A stretch of 64,000 nt of DNA from Halichondria panicea. Lineage: Eukaryota > Porifera > Demospongiae > Suberitida > Halichondriidae. Location of the stretch: contig NC_087379.1 in assembly GCF_963675165.1 (NCBI RefSeq), forward strand, positions 7,284,339-7,348,338. Direction: 5' to 3'. Below the pieces are notes generated by a model. The model made no database searches. It saw nothing but the letters and a program-made list of their open reading frames with translations, and was not told the origin of the DNA. Shown one piece after another: positions 22,409 to 34,164 of the stretch. The position numbers and the translations under genes were made by a program. The stretch's first letter is position 1. Each line of letters opens with the position of its first letter.

Positions 22409-23752
22409 ATGGCAGCTCAGAATCCCAACAACCATGGCCAGCAACGATCTGGCAAGAAGAGAAGAATAGGATTCGATTGTGAGTTTCTCGAACCTCCACC
22501 TAAACGATACGTTCAGTCAGAATGTCCAGTTTGTCTCCAGATCATTCGAGAGCCCCACCAGGTCACATGCTGTGGAAAGAAGTTTTGCAAAGCTTGTATT
22601 GAACACATCAAAGCAATTCAAAAGCCGTGCCCAACTTGCAATGAAGAGGACTTTTCGAATTTCCCTGACAAAGGTTTGAAACAATCACTCTACAGTTTGA
22701 AAGTTCGCTGTAGCCACCAGAAAAACGGGTGTGAGTGGACGGGGGATTTGAGACAGCTTGATGAGCACCTAAACACAGATCCACGACCAGAGAAACAACT
22801 CGATGGATGCAAATTTTTTGAGATTGATTGCATCTATAAATGCGGGAAACATCAGCAGCGAAGGTACATTCAAGTCCACCGAATTAAGGATTGCCCTAAA
22901 CGACAATTCAGTTGTGAGCACTGCCATGATTACAAGTCTACCTATGATGATGTCACCAACAACCACTGGCCTGTGTGTGGGTCCTTCCCTGTCCCCTGCC
23001 CTAACCAGTGTGGTTCAACTATCCAACGTCAAAATATAGACAGCCATGTTGCCGATGAGTGCCCCCTGGCCACCATCAACTGTGACTTCCACCACGTAGG
23101 CTGTGCTGTGAAACTCCCTCGACAAGACATGCCAGAACACTTGAGAGAGAACCTACTCACACACATCTCTCTATTAGCCACCAGTCATGCCAAGCAACAA
23201 CACAAAATCACAAGTCTGGAAACTGAAAATAGAACATTTAAAACTGAGTTGAAACCATTACAACAACTGCTCAAGACTGCACCTCCCATCGTGAACTCTA
23301 GACCTCTTGGTCCACTGGAGCCCCCTGTCCTTACGATGACTAACTTTCAACAACACAAGAGAGATGACGATCATTGGTACTCCCCTCCAGTCTACACCCA
23401 CCATCAAGGCTACAAGATCTGTCTCTGTGTGTATGCTAACGGCTATGGCACTGGTAAAGGAACACACGTCTCTGTGGGTGTATGCTTCATGAGAGGAGAG
23501 TTCGACGATTCTCTGAAATGGCCGTTTCGTAGTATGATTTCATGGCAACTACTGGACCAGGTCAATGGCAAGGATCATAAAACAGACATCCATTATGACA
23601 ATCCACCCATTACGAGCAGTGACAAAGTGACAGAGGGAGAGAGATCAATGGTACGGGGAACTCAAAAGTGGATTGCCCACACTGAACTGGAGTCTAAGTA
23701 TTTACGAAACGACACCCTTCTCTTCCAAATACACAAAGTAGTACTGAAGTAG
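22409..23752 (+). CDS. TRAF-like protein, copy 1 (open)
   Basis: TRAF proteins are cytoplasmic adaptors, often E3 ligases, downstream of TNF- and Toll-type receptors. This single-exon gene encodes 447 aa. Residues 39-77 form a RING-like finger (CPVCLQIIREPHQVTCCGKK, then FCKACI...CPTC). About 100-255 hold TRAF-type zinc fingers (CSHQKNGCEWTGDLRQLDEH; CPNQCGSTIQRQNIDSHV; CAVKLPRQDMPEHL). A short coiled coil (type A, LETENRTFKTELKPLQQLL) precedes a MATH/TRAF-C domain from about 318 to the end with PPVYTHHQGYKICL, GKGTHVSVGVCFMRGEFD and LLFQIHKVVLK. In the RING the usual His after CG is Lys. It lies next to GPR143 and is the closest match to copy 11. Confidence 0.95.
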   Translation: MAAQNPNNHGQQRSGKKRRIGFDCEFLEPPPKRYVQSECPVCLQIIREPHQVTCCGKKFCKACIEHIKAIQKPCPTCNEEDFSNFPDKGLKQSLYSLKVRCSHQKNGCEWTGDLRQLDEHLNTDPRPEKQLDGCKFFEIDCIYKCGKHQQRRYIQVHRIKDCPKRQFSCEHCHDYKSTYDDVTNNHWPVCGSFPVPCPNQCGSTIQRQNIDSHVADECPLATINCDFHHVGCAVKLPRQDMPEHLRENLLTHISLLATSHAKQQHKITSLETENRTFKTELKPLQQLLKTAPPIVNSRPLGPLEPPVLTMTNFQQHKRDDDHWYSPPVYTHHQGYKICLCVYANGYGTGKGTHVSVGVCFMRGEFDDSLKWPFRSMISWQLLDQVNGKDHKTDIHYDNPPITSSDKVTEGERSMVRGTQKWIAHTELESKYLRNDTLLFQIHKVVLK

Positions 23753-24169
23753 TTGCTTTAAGAGTGCATGATAACTAGATCTCAGACAATTTTATTGCAA
23801 TAGACATTAGTTTACACATGAACTTATTTCTACTGTGGTTTATAGAATGATTGCTTAATATAGTTGTTAGCCAGGTCTTGTGTCTAGCTCTGAGCATCGA
23901 TGGAGGACACTGTGTGTGTGTGTGTGTGTGTGGTAGGTATTAATTGTCCCATTGTGTCAACGAACTGACCACTATCAGAGCAAGGAATTTTCATACCATA
24001 CCAAATATGCAGATAAGCTCCCCACAAACATATTTCCTATCAAAGAGCTGGCAGGCTATTGTGAAAACATACTGAAAAAGCGTGAATAACAAGTAACTGA
24101 CAATATTCATCATATCAGAGGAACCAACACACCCTGTTTAGTTACAAGAAAATACAAGACAAGCAAGAG
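23753..24169. other. Spacer between TRAF copies 1 and 2
   Basis: It holds a minus-strand exon-like relic at about 23870-23912 (see the SSIELLRDKTWRQ relics), an adjoining (GT)n tract, and, from about 24085, a 5' flank (AACTGACAATATTCAT, ACACACCCTGTTTAGTTACA) shared with copies 4, 6 and 8. Confidence 0.55.
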
Positions 24170-25572
24170 ATGGCAGCACTGAACCACCCCAACAACCAGC
24201 AACAAGCTGACAAGAGAATAATAGGATTTGATTGTGAGTTTATGGAACCTCCACCAGAACGATACGTCCAGTCAGAGTGTCCAGTTTGTCTCCAGATCAT
24301 TTGAGAGCCCCACCAGGTCACATGCTGTGGAAAGAAGTTTTGTAAAGCTTGTATTGAGCACATCAAAGTGACTAAAAAGCCGTGCCCAACTTGCAACGAG
24401 GAATTTTAAAGTTTTGCTGATAAAGGTTTGAAACAATCACTATACAGTTTAAAAGTTCACTGTAGCCACCAGAAAGACGGGTGTGAGTGGACGGGGGAAC
24501 TGAGACAGCTTGATGAGCACCTCAACACAGATCCACAGCCAGAGAAACAACTCGATGGATGTCAGTTTGTCGAGATCGATTGCATCTATATAATTGCAGG
24601 AACCAACTGCAGCGAAGGTACATTCAAAACCACCAAATTAAGGATTGCCCCAAACGTTTAATCGGTTGTGAGTACTGCCATGATTACAAGTTCACTTTTG
24701 ATGATGTCACCAACAATCATTGGCTTGTGTGTGGGTCCTTCCCTATCCTCTGCCCTAACAAATGTGGCTCAACTATCCAACGTCAGAATATAGACAACCA
24801 TGTTGCCGATGAGTGCTCCCTGACCACCATCAACTGTGACTTCAACCACGTAGGCTGTGCTGTGAAACTCCCTCGACAAGACATGCCAGAACACCTGAGA
24901 GAGAACCTACTCACACACATCTCTCTATTGGCCACCAGTCATACCAAGCAACAAGCTGAGATAACAAATTTGAAATCTGAGAACGATAATTTAAAAACGA
25001 AACATGAAAACTTAGGGCACAATTACCAATATCTGGAAGCTGAAAATAGAAGACTTAAAACTAAATTGGAGCATATGCAACAACTGCAACAATTGCTCAA
25101 GACTGCACCTCCCATCGTGAACTCTAGACCTCTTGGTCCCCCTGTCCTTACAATGACCAACTTCCAACAGCACAAGAGAGATGGTAATGAGTGGTTCTCC
25201 CCTCCAGTCTACACCCACCATCAGGGCTACAAGATCTGTTTTAAAGTGTACGCTAACGGCTATAGCACTGGTAAAGGAACACACGTCTCTGTGGGTGTGT
25301 ACTTCATGAGAGGAGAGTTTGACGATTCATTGAAATGGCCATTTCGTGGTGTGATTTCATGGCAACTACTGGACCAGGTCAATGGTAGCACCCATACCAC
25401 ACCCTATTGTGGCAAAACACCTAACATACACTGTAACAGAGTGACAAAGGGAGAGATCTCAAAGAATGGGTGGGGACTTCAAAAGTTCATTGCTCAATCT
25501 GAACTGGAGCCCAAGTATTTACGAAATAATACCCTTCTTTTCCAAATACACAAAATCGAACTGAAAAAATAG
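24170..25572 (+). pseudogene. TRAF-like pseudogene, copy 2
   Basis: It aligns along the full length of the open copies and has type-B coiled coil (ITNLKSENDNLKTKHENLGH then YQYLEAENRRLKTKLEH). An in-frame TGA at 24302 replaces the Arg of IIREPH (a CGA-to-TGA change), a TAA lies at 24407, and two extra bases near 24588 shift the frame inside the zinc-finger region. The MATH half (from about 24900) is intact and could only be made from a downstream start. Three lesions argue against assembly error. Its nearest relatives are copies 10 and 14. Confidence 0.9.
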
Positions 25573-26731
25573 TAACACAAACTTATACATTTCTATAATT
25601 ATATTTGTACTAGACATATATATATGCTGAACATCATGGCTGTTGATTATTGTTTGCTATAGAAGTAGTGAAATTCATTCGTTACATGTACGTAGATGAC
25701 GAACGCTTTAGGAAGAACTTATAGTACTTAACTTTTGATAGACTATATATAAAGGGCAGTATAGGTAGATCAGCATGACAATTAACTTCTATATAATTAT
25801 ACTCGTATTATACCCCGTCTCATAATTACATATCCATGCAACTCACGTGGTTCCATTCTATGTGCTCCTACAGTTAACAGGGACAGCCACAAGACTGGAC
25901 CAAATGAGTCAGACACTCGTGATTGCCCTGCAGCAAAAGAACACAATCATGTAAACACTCAACCACATCAAAGGAACGACTGGTTACCTTGGTGATGGTA
26001 TGTAGCAACCAGAGGAAGTCATTCTTATGGTGTTGCGAAATATAAGGACCAGTCCTGCGCATGGGCATCAGATATGTCAGAATGACAGGCTCTGGGAAAA
26101 CCAGACTATTGAAGCAGACTAAAATTTTGTTGATTAATGTACCAAGTGATAGAGCAGAGCATTGCCTACACAACGATATGCTTAGTGTTCACATACCTAG
26201 TTTCATACCCGAGTTATGCGCGTTGGAAACTTGAAGCCGTAAAATGTAGTATCGAGAAAAACGGCTCTCAAAGATTGCTTAATTAGGAAAAATAAGGTAA
26301 TAGCGAAAGTTTGGACGAAGTGTTTCGATGGAAAGAGTTGGATTTAGAGCATTAGATTTTACAGAGAGGTAGTAGAAGGACTGCAGATACTTATACACCA
26401 ATAACATTTTATTTGAGATTTTATACTGTAGGCATAAATTTAGCTGTAGCTCAATACTAAATTCTGCTCCAATAGTCTGGTTTTCCCAGAGCCTGTCACA
26501 GTAATAGTTAAGAGTTATAGTCAGCATGCATATGCATGGCTTCAATATACTGTCTCATCGTGTCAACAACGAAAGTGTGTACACAAATTGTGTCAACATC
26601 GAATTTTATTACCTAATATGGGATTATTATACTACTGGGAAAGCAAGAATAATAATATAATATGTAGCTAGAGATTAACGATAATTTCAGTGTCAAAAAA
26701 GATCCGTTTATTTGCAGGAAAATACCAAGAG
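25573..26731. other. Spacer between TRAF copies 2 and 3
   Basis: It contains the 3' flank of a type-B copy (AT-rich, to about 25830), the first X1 minus-strand relic (25850-26080), and about 600 bp (26080-26700) with no recognised feature except conserved GTGTCAACAACGAAAGTGTG and TACCTAATATGGGATTA motifs that recur upstream of other copies. Confidence 0.5.
25850..26080 (-). other. X1 relic: two exon-like pieces of an unidentified gene
   Basis: On the minus strand an open piece reading INDFLWLLQTITK-like residues ends in AAG/GTAACC, and after about 50 bp CTGTAG/GGCAATCAC starts GNHECLTHLVQSC. These boundaries look like a real donor and acceptor. X1 recurs at 31070-31345, 36070-36345, 41160-41430, 54710-54860, 56970-57235, 59330-59500 and 61725-61990, always in a spacer and always antisense to TRAF. 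Confidence 0.5.
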
Positions 26732-28203
26732 ATGGCAGCACTTAACCCCAATAACCAGCACAAAGCTGACAAGAGAATAATAGGATTCGATTGTGAGTTT
26801 GTGAAGCCACCACCTTCGGAATACATCCAGTCACAGTGCCCAATTTGTCTCCAGATCATTCGAGAGCCGTACCTGGTCACATGCTGTGGAAAGAAGTTTT
26901 GCAAAGCTTGTATTGAGCACATCAAAGCTTTTAAAAAGCCGTGCCCAACTTGCAACGGGGAATTTTCAAGTTTTTCTGACAAGGCTTTGAAACAATCTCT
27001 CTACAGTTTGAAAGTTCGATGTAGCCATCAGAAAGACGGGTGTGAGTGGACGGGGGAACTGAGACAGCTTGACAAACACCTCAACACAGATCCACAGCCA
27101 GAGAAACAGTTTGAAGGTTGTCAGTTTGTTGAGATTAATTGCATTTGTAATTGCGGGGACCAACTGCAACGAAGGTACATTCTAAACCACCAAATTAAGG
27201 ATTGCCCCAAACGATCATTCAGTTGTGAGCACTGCCATGATTACAAGTCTACCTATGATGATGTCACCAACAACCACTGGCCTGTGTGTGGGTCCTTCTC
27301 TGTCCCCTGCCCTAACCAGTGTGGTTCACCTATCCAACATCAGAATATAGACAGCCATATTGCCGATGAGTGCTCCCTGACCACATCAACTGTGACTTCC
27401 ACCACATAGGCTGTGCTGTGAAACTCCCTCGACAAGACATGCCAAAACACCTGAGAGAGAACCTATTCACGCACATCTCTCTATTGGCCACCAGTCATGC
27501 CAAGCAACAAGACGAAACAACAAAATTGATTGTTGAAAATAGAATATTACAACTAGACAATGATAACCAAAAAAGATATTTTAAGATGAGCTTAATTGCA
27601 CTACAAACCAAAGTTACCAGGCTAGATAAATTATTGACTACTAGCACAGCCAAGCAACAAGCTGACATTGCTACTTTAGTAGAAGAGAATAAACAGCTAA
27701 GGATGAAAATCACTGAATTGGCGCCATTGCAACAAATGCTTATCGTGAACTCCAAATCTCTTGGTGCCCCTGTCCTTACAATAACCGATTTCCAACAGCA
27801 CAAGAGAGATAACGATGAATGGCTATCCCCTCCAGTCTACACCCACCATCAGGGCTACAAGATCTGTCTCAGTTTGCATGCTAACGGTGATGCCACTGCT
27901 AAAGGAACACACGTCTCTGTGTATGTGTGCTTGATGAGAGGAGAGTTTGACGATTCTTTGAAATGGCCGTTTCGTGGTGTGATTTCAGTGCGACTGCTGG
28001 ACCAGATCAATGGCAAGGATAATAAAACATACACACTCCCCTATGATGACAAAACACCTAACGACTGCTGTGCCAGAGTGACAGAGGGAGAGAGATCATT
28101 GGCATGGGGAATATCATATTTCAATACTCACACTAAACTGGAGCCCAAGTATTTACGAAACGACACTCTCCTCTTCCAAATACACAAAGTAGAACTGAAG
28201 TAG
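26732..28203 (+). pseudogene. TRAF-like copy 3, one frameshift
   Basis: The ATG at 26732 matches the MAALNPNN start of the open copies. The reading frame breaks once, near 27384, where GACCACATCAAC replaces GACCACCATCAAC (one base lost) in the last zinc finger. Both halves are otherwise open, with a type-C coiled coil (LQTKVTRLDKLLTTSTAKQQ) and a full MATH domain ending at 28203. A single one-base deletion could be a recent mutation or a sequencing error. It is closest to copies 5 and 7. Confidence 0.8.
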
Positions 28204-28416
28204 TTTGTAGAAGATTTATAACTATATAATTACACAAGCATATAATTATTATACCATGCAGTGATACAAATTATCTATATGCAATTATAATTATGACTGT
28301 AATAATTAATTTGAAGATGACTATTCATTATTGTTTGACTTTAAATTGGCCCATGCATGGTCAATCGAAAGCATGGCTTCGATAACATTTTGCGACCATC
28401 TTATAATTATAGCATA

Positions 28417-28590
28417 CCTCACCAGTCCTGTGTCTTGCTTGCACGTTGCTATGGCAGCAGTTGTAATAGCTCTATCCTATAGTGAGTAGCTCTGGTGTGA
28501 GGTGCTCCAGAGTGTCCGGAGGGAGGGAACCATCACCAGAGAGAGACACTTATCATCCTCTTCATGCACCACCTCACTGGACTCAGGCTG
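28417..28590 (-). other. X2 relic: exon-like piece of an unidentified gene
   Basis: On the minus strand a CACACAG acceptor precedes an open piece which in the best-preserved copy (38410-38530) reads PESSEVVKRMIVSLSGDGSL then PPDTLEHLTPELLTIG. Other copies lie at 33340-33515 and 38356-38530, each downstream of a type-C TRAF copy. The family is not recognised. Confidence 0.45.
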
Positions 28591-28772
28591 TGTGGGGGGG
28601 GGGGGGGATTGAGTGAAGGGAGCTATATATAGGCAGTAGGTGTGTGATGGTATATGTAGTGCCAAGTTAGCAGTACAGTATGTGTTTGTGGCTATATAGG
28701 TCCTGCAAGAATGGGGGGAGAATGCTCACTTTGTCTGCTAGTTTTTAAGACACCTTCCTCCCTACTCCTCAC

Positions 28773-28885
28773 GGATTACCAAAATAGCCAGCAAGCTAGG
28801 TCTCAGTGGCTGACATCTCCATGGAGGAGTTGTGGAGGAGGAAGATACTCAGCATCATTCTGGTTTTCTAGCTCTGGTGAGTGCA
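28773..28885 (+). pseudogene. Relic of a GPR143 exon (1 of 3)
   Basis: GGATTACCAAAATAGCCAGC and TCTCAGTGGCTGACATCT, then GAGGAGGAAGATACTCAGCA and CTCTGGTGAGTG, align with the GPR143 exon at 21070-21181 and its donor. The KEKEL segment is replaced by a shorter, altered stretch and the frame is not open. Confidence 0.75.
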
Positions 28886-29029
28886 TGGAGCTCCATGCAA
28901 CACTGCAGTCTAACACCATTCCTTTATAGATCTGGATGTCACATGACTGAGTGGGTAAACAACATCACTATTCTCCCTCAGCCATTGTCGCCAGGTCTTG
29001 TCTCTAAGTTGCTCGATGCATGGAGGACA

Positions 29030-29185
29030 CTGTGTGTGTGTGTGCGTGTGTGTGTGTGTGTGTGTGGGGGGGGGGGGGTTAGTGTGTGTGTGTGAGTGTG
29101 GGGGAGGGATTAGTGTGTGTGTGTGGGGGAGGGATTAGTGTGTGTGTGTGGGGGAGGGATTAGTGTGTGTGTGTGGTTGTGTGAA
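29030..29185. repeat. (GT)n microsatellite with a G-rich higher-order repeat
   Basis: GTGTGTGT runs alternate with GGGGGAGGGATTA three to four times. Confidence 0.9.
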
Positions 29186-29333
29186 TTATAATGGTATAAC
29201 GTATGTCCCATGGTGTCAACTTGATAATGTTGATACTGTGCCTAATATGGTGAGAAAGCGTGAATAACAAGTAACTGACAATATTCATTTTAGAGGAGGT
29301 GACACACCCTGTTTAGTTACATGAAATCAAGAA

Positions 29334-30553
29334 ATGGTAGCACTGACCCCCCCCCCCCCCAACAACCAGCAACAAGCTGACAAGAGAATAATAGGATTTG
29401 ATTGTGAGTTTGTAGTTTGAAAGAATCGATGTACAGTTTGAAAGTTCACTGTAGCCATCAGAAAGACGGGTGTGAGTGGACGGGGGAACTGAGACAGCTT
29501 GATGAGCACCTCAACACAGATCCAGAGCCAGAGAAACAACTCGATGGATGTCAGTTTGTCGAGATCGATTGCATCTATAATTGCGGGAACCATCAGCAAC
29601 AAAGGTACATTCAAAAACATCAAATTAAGGATTGCCCCAAACGTCCATTCGGTTGTGAGCATTGCCATGATTACAAGTCCACTTTTGATGATGTCACCAA
29701 CAACCATTGGCCTGTGTGTGGGTCCTTCCATGTCCCCTGCCCTAACCAGTGTGGTTCAACTATCCAATGTCAGAATATAAACAGCCATGTTGCCGATGAG
29801 TGCCCCCTAGGCCTGACCACCATCAACTGTGACTTTCACAACGTGGGCTGTGCTGTAAAACTCCCTCGACAAAACATGCCAGAACACCTGAGAGAAAACC
29901 TACTCACACACATCTCTCTATTAGCCACCAGCCATGCCAAGCAACAAGACAAAATAATCAGACTGGAAGCTGAGAACAATACTTTTAAGAGCAAACAAGA
30001 ACACTTAGAACAGAATTACCAATCTCTGAAAGCTGAAAATAGAATACATAAAACTGAATTGGAACCAGTGCAACAACTACTCAAGACTGCACCTCCCATT
30101 GTGAACTCTAGACCTCTTGGTCCACTGGAGCCCCCTGTCCTTACAATGACCACCTTTCAACAGCGCAGGAGAGATTACGATCAATGGTACTCCCCTCCAG
30201 TCTACACCCACTATCAGGGCTACAAGATCTGTCTCAGAGTGGACGCTAACGGCTCAAACTTTGGTAAAGGAACACACGTCTCTGTGTACGTGTTCTTCAT
30301 GAGAGGAGAGTTTGACGATTCTCTGAAATGGCCGTTTCGTGGTGCGATTTCAGTGCAACTACTGGACCAGGTGAACGGCAAGGATCATGAAACATACACA
30401 ACACCTAATGGGAGCTGTGCCAGAATGACAGAGGGAGAGAGATCAACAGGGGCATGGGAATATTCAAGGTTCATTGCTCACACTAAACTGGAGCCCAAGT
30501 ATTTACGAAACGATACCCTTCTCTTCCAAATAAACAAAGTAGAACTGAAGTAG
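29334..30553 (+). pseudogene. TRAF-like copy 4, RING deleted
   Basis: The N-terminus (MVALTPPPPNNQQQADKRII) is in frame up to CEFVV and then hits a TGA at 29418. The segment coding the whole RING finger, from the residues before PPP to just before KxSLYSLK, is missing in one deletion of about 165 bp. From about 29417 a frame is open to 30553 with zinc fingers, type-D coiled coil (LEAENNTFKSKQEHLEQNYQ) and MATH. If translated from the ATG at 29429 it would be a RING-less TRAF, a form that acts as an inhibitor in other systems. Otherwise it is a pseudogene. Confidence 0.75.
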
Positions 30554-31641
30554 GTTGCTTTAAGAGTGATAATTATAGACACAAACAAACAGTCCTATAA
30601 TTATAATTATTGTGCAAGGCATTTAATTATTATATGTGAACTGGGTTTTAATGTTTTAATTTTTATATTATAGGACACTCTTCACCCTAGCTTTATAGCT
30701 ATTTGTTGTATCCTTGCATTAATTGCTAAACCTAAAAAAAATTAATAAAAAAAACTGATTGCAGCAATAATTATTATGCATGTTCATTAATTTTTCTTGG
30801 TGATATCTGTGGGGTGGATGGCAATCCCCGCTATAAACCGTATAGGAGGTAATTTCGAGGGTATATTTTTCGCGGATTGGTCATCTTTGTGAATTTCGTG
30901 ACAATAATTTTTAAGGACAGCAGTTTTTTGTGGACTTCTATATTGAAAAGGAATTTTCGCAGATTGGTGAAACTTGTGAAACTAGCTATTAGCCTTCGAA
31001 AATTACCCGCTATACGGTATTCATACCCATACCATATACAAATCCCCTCTAATATACCCATGCAACTCATGTGGTTCCATTTTCTGTGCTCCTACAGTTG
31101 ACGGGGACAGCACAAGACTGGACCAGATGAATCAGACACTCGTGATTGCCCTACAGCAATGCATGAACACATGTAACACTCAAGCACATCAAGACTGGTT
31201 ACCTTGGTGATGGTCTGTAGCAACCAGAGGAAGTCATTAATACGGTGTTGATAAAACGTAAGGTCCAGTCCTGCGCTTGGGCATCAGATATGGCCAAACG
31301 AGAGCAGCTTCATCACCAGCAAACACATTGTTCCTTGGTTTCACACAGCCTTCAAGTTCCTATAATTATATACAAGTGAATTCACATGAAGAGCGATGTA
31401 GTCAGCAAGGCTTTCTCATCGTGTCAACAACGAAAGTGTGTATACAATTATGTCAACAATGAAAAGAACACATTAAACGACTTTGTTACCTAATATGGGA
31501 TTAAAGCTGTAGAGCATGTATATACGTACTACTGAGAAAATAAAGATACGAGAAGGTTTTTAATCTCTGATTAAAAGAGATGACACAGTGACAACACAGT
31601 GACACCCGTTTACTTACAAGACAAGATAAGACAATCAAGAG
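30554..31641. other. Spacer between TRAF copies 4 and 5
   Basis: It contains a MITE (30837-31018), an X1 relic on - (31070-31345), and a conserved 5' flank from 31400 (GTGTCAACAACGAAAGTGTG, CCTAATATGGGATTAAAGCT, GATGACACAGTGACA) shared with copies 7, 9, 13 and 15. Confidence 0.6.
30837..31018. repeat. MITE with ACCGTATAG ends (copy 1 of 4)
   Basis: Terminal repeats ACCGTATAGGAGGTAATTTC and TTCGAAAATTACCCGCTATACGGT are reverse complements with a few mismatches. The inside has GGTATATTTTTCGCGGATTG repeated motifs. Copies at 35848-36018, 40945-41105 and 56743-56923 sit at the same place relative to the TRAF gene, so they spread by segmental duplication, not by separate insertion. Confidence 0.75.
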
Positions 31642-33112
31642 ATGGCAGCACTGAACCCCAACAACCAGCAACAAGCTGACAAGAGAATAATAGGATTCGA
31701 TTGTGAGTTTGTGAAGCCACCACCTTCGGAATACATCCAGTCACAGTGCCCAATTTGTCTCCAGATAATTCGAGAGCCGTACCTAGTCACATGCTGTGGA
31801 AAGAAGTTTTGCAAAGCTTGTATTGAGCACATCAAAGCCATTAAAAAGCCATGCCCAACTTGCAACGGGGAATTTTCAAGTTTTTCTGACAAGGCTTTGA
31901 AACAATCTCTCTACAGTTTGAAAGTTCGATGTAGCCATCAGAAAGACGGGTGTGAGTGGACGGGGGAACTGAGACAGCTTGACAAACACCTCAACACAGA
32001 TCCACAGCCAGAGAAACAGTTTGAAGGTTGTAACTTGGTAGAAATCGATTGCACGTATAATTGTGGGGACCAATGCCAGCGAAAGTACATGGTAATCCAC
32101 CACAAAAACGAATGCCTCAAACGTGCATTCAGTTGTGAGTACTGCCATAATTACAAGTCTACCTATGATGATGTCACCAACAACCATTGGCCTGTGTGTG
32201 GGTCCCTCCCTGTCCCCTGCCCTAACCAGTGTGATTCAACTATCCAACATCAGAATATAGACAGCCATATTGCCGATGAGTGCTCCCTGACCACCATCAA
32301 CTGTGACTTCCACCACGTAGGCTGTGCTGTGAAACTCCCTCGACAAGACATGCCAGAACACCTGAGAGAGAACCTACTCACACACATCTCTCTATTGGCC
32401 ACCAGTCATGCCAAGCAACAAGACGAAACAACAAAATTGATTGTTGAAAATAGAATATTACAACTAGACAATGATAACCAAGAAAGATATTTTAAGATGA
32501 GCTTAATTGCACTACAAACCAAAGTTACCAGGCTAGATAAATTGTTGACTACTAGCACAGCCAAGCAACAAGCTGACATTGCTACTTTAGTAGAAGAGAA
32601 TAAACAGCTAAGGATGAATCGCTGAATTGGCGCCATTGCAACAAATGCTTATCGTGAACTCCAAATCTCTTGGTGCCCCTGTCCTTACAATGACCGATTT
32701 CCAACAGCACAAGAGAGATAACGATGAATGGTTATCCCCTCCAGTCTACACCCACCATCAGGGCTACAAGATCTGTCTCAGTGTGCATGCTAACGGTGAT
32801 GCCACTGCTAAAGGAACACACGTCTCTGTGTATGTGTGCTTGATGAGAGGAGAGTTTGACGATTCTTTGAAATGGCCGTTTCGTGGTGTGATTTCAGTGC
32901 GACTGCTGGACCAGATCAACGGTAATGATAATAAAACATACACACTCCCCTATGATGACAAAACATCTAACGAGTGCTGTGCCAGAGTGACAAAGGGAGA
33001 GATAACATGGGGGAGGGGAATAACATATTTCAATGCTCTCACTAAACTGGAGCCCAAGTATTTACGAAACGACACCCTCCTCTTCCAAATACACAAAGTA
33101 GAATTGAAGTAG
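31642..33112 (+). pseudogene. TRAF-like copy 5, one frameshift
   Basis: The frame is open from ATG to 32625, then shifts near 32618 where GGATGAATCGCTG replaces GGATGAAAATCGCTG (two bases lost), between coiled coil and MATH domain. The MATH half is open to 33112. Type-C coiled coil. It is nearly identical to copy 7, which lies one 5-kb period to the right. The RING to coiled-coil product, if made, would lack the receptor-binding MATH domain. Confidence 0.85.
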
Positions 33113-34164
33113 TTTGTAGAAGATTTATAACTATATAATTACACAAGCATATAATTATTATATACCATGCAGTGATACATTTCTAGACTATATGCAATTA
33201 TAATTATGACTGATTTGAAGATGACTATTCATTATTGTTTGATTTTGATAACTACAAATATAACTATAAACTGGCCCATGGTCAATCGAAAGCATGGCTT
33301 CGATAAAATGTTGCGACCATCTTATAATTATAGCATACCTCACCAGTCCTGTGTCTTGCTTGCATGTTGCTATGGCAGCAGTTGTAAGATTTAGATCTAT
33401 CCTATAGTAAGTAGTTCTGGTGTGAGGTGCTCCAGAGTGTCCGGAGGGAGGGAGCCATCACCAGAGAGAGATACTATCATCCTCTTCACCACCTCACTGG
33501 ACTCAGGCTGTGGGGGGGGGGGATCAAATGAAGGGAGCTAAATATAGGCAGTATAGGTGCATGTGTGATGGTAGTCTATATGTAGTGTAAAGCAGTACAG
33601 TATGTGTTTGTGGCTATAGGGCCTGCAAGAATGGGGGGAGGGTGCTCACTTTGTCTGCTAGTTTTGAAGACATCTTCCTCCCCAGTACGACCTACTCCTC
33701 ACGGATTACCAAAATGGCCAGCAAAATCTCAGTGGCTGACATCTGGAGGAGTTAATTGTGGAGGAGGAAGATACTCGGCATCATTCTGGTCTTCTAGCTC
33801 TGGTGAGTGCATGGAGCTCCAACACTGCAGTCTAACACCATTCCTTTATAGATCTACATGTCACATGACTGAGTGGGTAAGCAACATCACTATCCTCCCT
33901 CAGCCATTGTCGCCAGGTCTTGTATCTAAGTAGCTCGATACATAGAGAACACTGTGTGTGTGTGTGTGTGTGTGTGTGGGGGGTGGTGGTGTGCGTGTGA
34001 ATTATTATAATGTATGTCCCATTGTGTCAACAAACGGACTGCAGAAGCCACCTGAATGTTGATAATGTTGATACTGTGCCTAATAATTATGGTGAGAAAG
34101 CATGTATAACAAGAAACTCATTTTAGAGGAGGTGACACACCCTATTTGAAAAAAAAATCAAGAG
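33113..34164. other. Spacer between TRAF copies 5 and 6
   Basis: It repeats the order seen at 28.2-29.3 kb: X2 relic on - (33340-33515), GPR143 exon relic on + (33702-33812), SSIELL relic on - (33905-33952), (GT)n, then the 5' flank of copy 6. Confidence 0.6.
33702..33812 (+). pseudogene. Relic of a GPR143 exon (2 of 3)
   Basis: GGATTACCAAAATGGCCAGC, AAAATCTCAGTGGCTGACAT and CTGGAGGAG are followed by GAGGAGGAAGATACTCGGCA and CTCTGGTGAGTG. A TAA interrupts the frame. It keeps more of the original (ISVADIWRS-like) than the first relic. Confidence 0.75.

Larger units (their letters stand above)
28204..29333. other. Spacer between TRAF copies 3 and 4 (start of 5-kb unit 1)
   Basis: In order: AT-rich 3' flank, X2 relic on - (28417-28590), a C/G run, GPR143 exon relic on + (28773-28885), SSIELL relic on - (28990-29032), GT-rich microsatellite with GGGGGAGGGATTAGTGTGTG repeats (29030-29180), then the 5' flank of copy 4. 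Confidence 0.6.

Noticed and set aside
29327-29731. Antisense ORFs (100 aa or so) opposite the TRAF zinc fingers, repeated in every copy
   Set aside because: They mirror the conserved coding sequence on the other strand and show no independent conservation or start context.
31277-31462. Plus-strand small ORFs in TRAF spacers
   Set aside because: They are not kept open among the equivalent spacers and have no start or splice support.
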